Below are positions 62,700 to 64,000 of a stretch of 64,000 nt of DNA, piece by piece; the stretch's first letter is position 1; each line of letters opens with the position of its first letter. The notes beneath the pieces are model-generated. The model was given only the letters and a program-made list of their open reading frames with translations. It did no database searches and was not told where the DNA came from. The translations under genes and the position numbers were made by a program. Origin of the DNA: CAVROT01 sp963722905 (GTDB taxonomy: Bacteria > Pseudomonadota > Alphaproteobacteria > Rhodobacterales > Rhodobacteraceae); contig CAVROT010000008.1 in assembly GCA_963722905.1 (NCBI GenBank), positions 62,001-126,000 of the forward strand, written 5' to 3'.

Positions 62700-63113
62700 T
62701 CATGCGCCCAGCTGCGCGGCCTCCAGCAGACGCACGCCGTCGATGACCCAGCCGCCGTCCGCGCCTGGCTGCATCTCGTATTCCAGGACATGGAAGGCAC
62801 CGGCATCGTCGCGCACCATGACCTTCTGCAACTGCGACCCGCCCCGTTCGGTCAGTTCCAGGAACCGCACGTCGGCGGGCCGGTAGACCATCGGATAGCC
62901 CTGCCGCACCATCCCGCCGAACCGCTGCGCGTCGCCGAAAATGCGCCGTATCCCCGGCGAGGCAAAGTCGAAGGCGCCATCCAGATCGTCGGCGATGAAA
63001 GCGTCCATCTGGCCGCGGATCACCGCTTCGATCCCTCGGTCTCCGACGTCCTGTGCCTGTACGCTCAGCGACAATCCGGCGACCAGCGCCAGTCCCAGTG
63101 CGATGCGTCTCAT
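62700..63113 (-). CDS. DUF4864 exported protein
   Basis: This 137-residue protein has a signal peptide (MRRIALGLALVAGLSLSVQA) and then a compact domain: IRGQMDAFIADDLDGAFDFASPGIRRIFG (in part), MVRQGYPMVYRPADVRFLEL and YEMQPGADGGWVIDGVRLL. This matches the DUF4864 pattern, whose fold resembles NTF2-like proteins. The function is unknown. It is followed by convergent, GC-rich, hairpin-prone DNA. Confidence 0.85.
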   Translation of the reverse strand: MRRIALGLALVAGLSLSVQAQDVGDRGIEAVIRGQMDAFIADDLDGAFDFASPGIRRIFGDAQRFGGMVRQGYPMVYRPADVRFLELTERGGSQLQKVMVRDDAGAFHVLEYEMQPGADGGWVIDGVRLLEAAQLGA

Positions 63114-63237
63114 CCGTCCGTCCTCCCGGCTGCTTGCCCGAAGATACGTGGCGCGATCCGCACGGGTTTCAAATCGGCCGACCGAGGATCGCGGCCCGCA
63201 AGGACGGGACCGGCGCAGCGGCGCGTCCGGGCTGCTT

Positions 63238-64000
63238 TCATTCGGCCGACCGAAGCTCTCCAGCGAGGGCCCGGTCGATCAGCGCCCGCGTCTCCTCCAC
63301 CCCGTAGAGGGCGACGAACCCGCCGAAGCGGGGGCCCTGCGACGCGCCCAGAAGCACCTCGTAAAGCGCGGTGAACCAGCCGCGCAGCGGATCGAACCCG
63401 TGCGCCTTGCCCACGGCGAAGACCTCGGCCTGCAACGCCTCGGCGTCGGCTCCGCCCTCCCATGCGCCCAGCCGGTCCGACAGGTCCTCCAGCGCCGCCC
63501 GTTCCCTGTCATCCGGCGCGCGGAATGTCCGCGCGGGCGCCACGAAGTCGCGGAAGTAGCGCACCGCGAACCGCGCCGCCGCATCGAGGTCGGGGTGCGT
63601 CAAAGGCGAGGTCTCGGGCGCGTAGCGGCGGATGAACCCCCACAGCGTAGCCGCATCCTCGGCGCCCGAGACCGACGCGAGGTTCAGCAACATCGCGAAG
63701 GGCACGTCCAGAGTGGACGCGGGCACGTTGTGGCCGTGGATGTGGAACGCCGGGTTGGCCAGCCGCGCACGTCGTCCTGTTCGGCATAGGCGCGCAGTTG
63801 CTGGTGGTATTCGTCGACGGCCTTGGGGATGACGTCGAAATGCATCCGCTTGGCCGTCTTGGGCTTGAGATACATGAAGTAGCTCAGCGATTCCGTGGCG
63901 GCATAGGTCAGCCATTCGTCGATGGTCAGGCCGTTGCCGGACGTCTTGCTGATCTTCCGGCCGTCCGCGTCCAGGAACAGTTCGTAGGTAAAGTGCTCGG
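63238..64000 (-). CDS. lysK: lysyl-tRNA synthetase class I, partial, with apparent frameshift
   Basis: The 5' end lies outside the window. From the right edge one frame reads HFTYELFLDADGRKISKTSGNG (KISKT is the class I KMSKS motif) on through MYLKPKTAKRMHFDVIPKAVDEY and AYAEQDDV. The match continues only in another frame from ARLANPAFHIHGHNVP through ASVSGAEDAATLWGFIRRY to FGGFVALYGVEETRALIDRALAGEL and a stop at 63238. The shift lies near 63768. One missing base would restore DDVARLANP. It is either a sequencing error or a broken gene. Confidence 0.85.
   Translation of the reverse strand, partial: RALYLRTVPGRGRPEDQQDVRQRPDHRRMADLCRHGIAELLHVSQAQDGQADAFRRHPQGRRRIPPATARLCRTGRRARLANPAFHIHGHNVPASTLDVPFAMLLNLASVSGAEDAATLWGFIRRYAPETSPLTHPDLDAAARFAVRYFRDFVAPARTFRAPDDRERAALEDLSDRLGAWEGGADAEALQAEVFAVGKAHGFDPLRGWFTALYEVLLGASQGPRFGGFVALYGVEETRALIDRALAGELRSAE

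Noticed and set aside
1..64000. tRNA, rRNA or CRISPR loci
   Set aside because: Reading the gaps by eye showed none. A covariance-model scan was not possible, so a small RNA could have been missed.

Overview
The window is one contiguous piece of a GC-rich alphaproteobacterial chromosome, most probably from the Rhodobacteraceae/Rhodobacterales. The evidence is the ctrA-sciP pair, a VPLPA-CTERM envelope protein, an LpxI-type lipid A pathway, a class I lysyl-tRNA synthetase, an NDUFS4-like complex I subunit, a TakP-like TRAP system and the WHG-type TetR regulator. No rRNA, tRNA or CRISPR array was found. Gene assignments come from reading protein motifs by eye; no database search was run.

Layout. 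0-5.6 kb: end of an alpha/beta hydrolase, a PPK2-TetR pair, an orphan zinc metalloprotease, and a four-gene operon for a spermidine/putrescine-type ABC importer without a binding protein. 5.8-10.4 kb: an OafA-type acyltransferase, a CHRD/VPLPA-CTERM protein, rplM-rpsI and a 2H phosphoesterase. 10.4-17.2 kb: gyrA, a small FtsZ-like protein, trmFO, a methyltransferase, gluQ, hisI and an IscU-like protein. 17.2-23.6 kb: a repair and cell-cycle block on the minus strand (ligA, recG, an unannotated 39-residue membrane ORF, ctrA, sciP). 23.7-36.7 kb: mnmA, then the classic envelope cluster frr-uppS-cdsA-dxr-rseP-bamA-skp-fabZ-lpxA-lpxI-lpxB, all on the minus strand. 36.9-40.3 kb: sugar dehydrogenases and a hydrolase-OsmC fusion.

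40.3-44.9 kb is a gene graveyard with no intact gene. It holds remnants of at least three insertion sequences (two IS3-family, one IS30-family) and of a type I secretion ABC transporter and its HlyD-type adaptor, all broken by stops and frameshifts. 44.9-55.4 kb: ilvB, a three-gene TRAP transporter, a decayed VOC gene, bpt, RDD and DUF2852 proteins, ilvN and an NDUFS4-like protein. 55.6-64 kb: uvrB, a dienelactone hydrolase, pcaC, pcaB, a PRC-barrel protein, a putative outer-membrane protein behind a perfect CtrA motif, a DUF4864 protein and the 3' part of a class I lysyl-tRNA synthetase carrying an apparent frameshift.

Themes. Cell-cycle control recurs: ctrA and sciP lie together, and perfect TTAA-N7-TTAA boxes stand before two otherwise undescribed genes. 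One of these is the 39-residue membrane ORF behind ligA-recG, which also has a near-match to the alphaproteobacterial LexA box. The 88-residue protein between gyrA and trmFO looks like the T7-loop segment of FtsZ on its own. These two are the best candidates for something not yet described.
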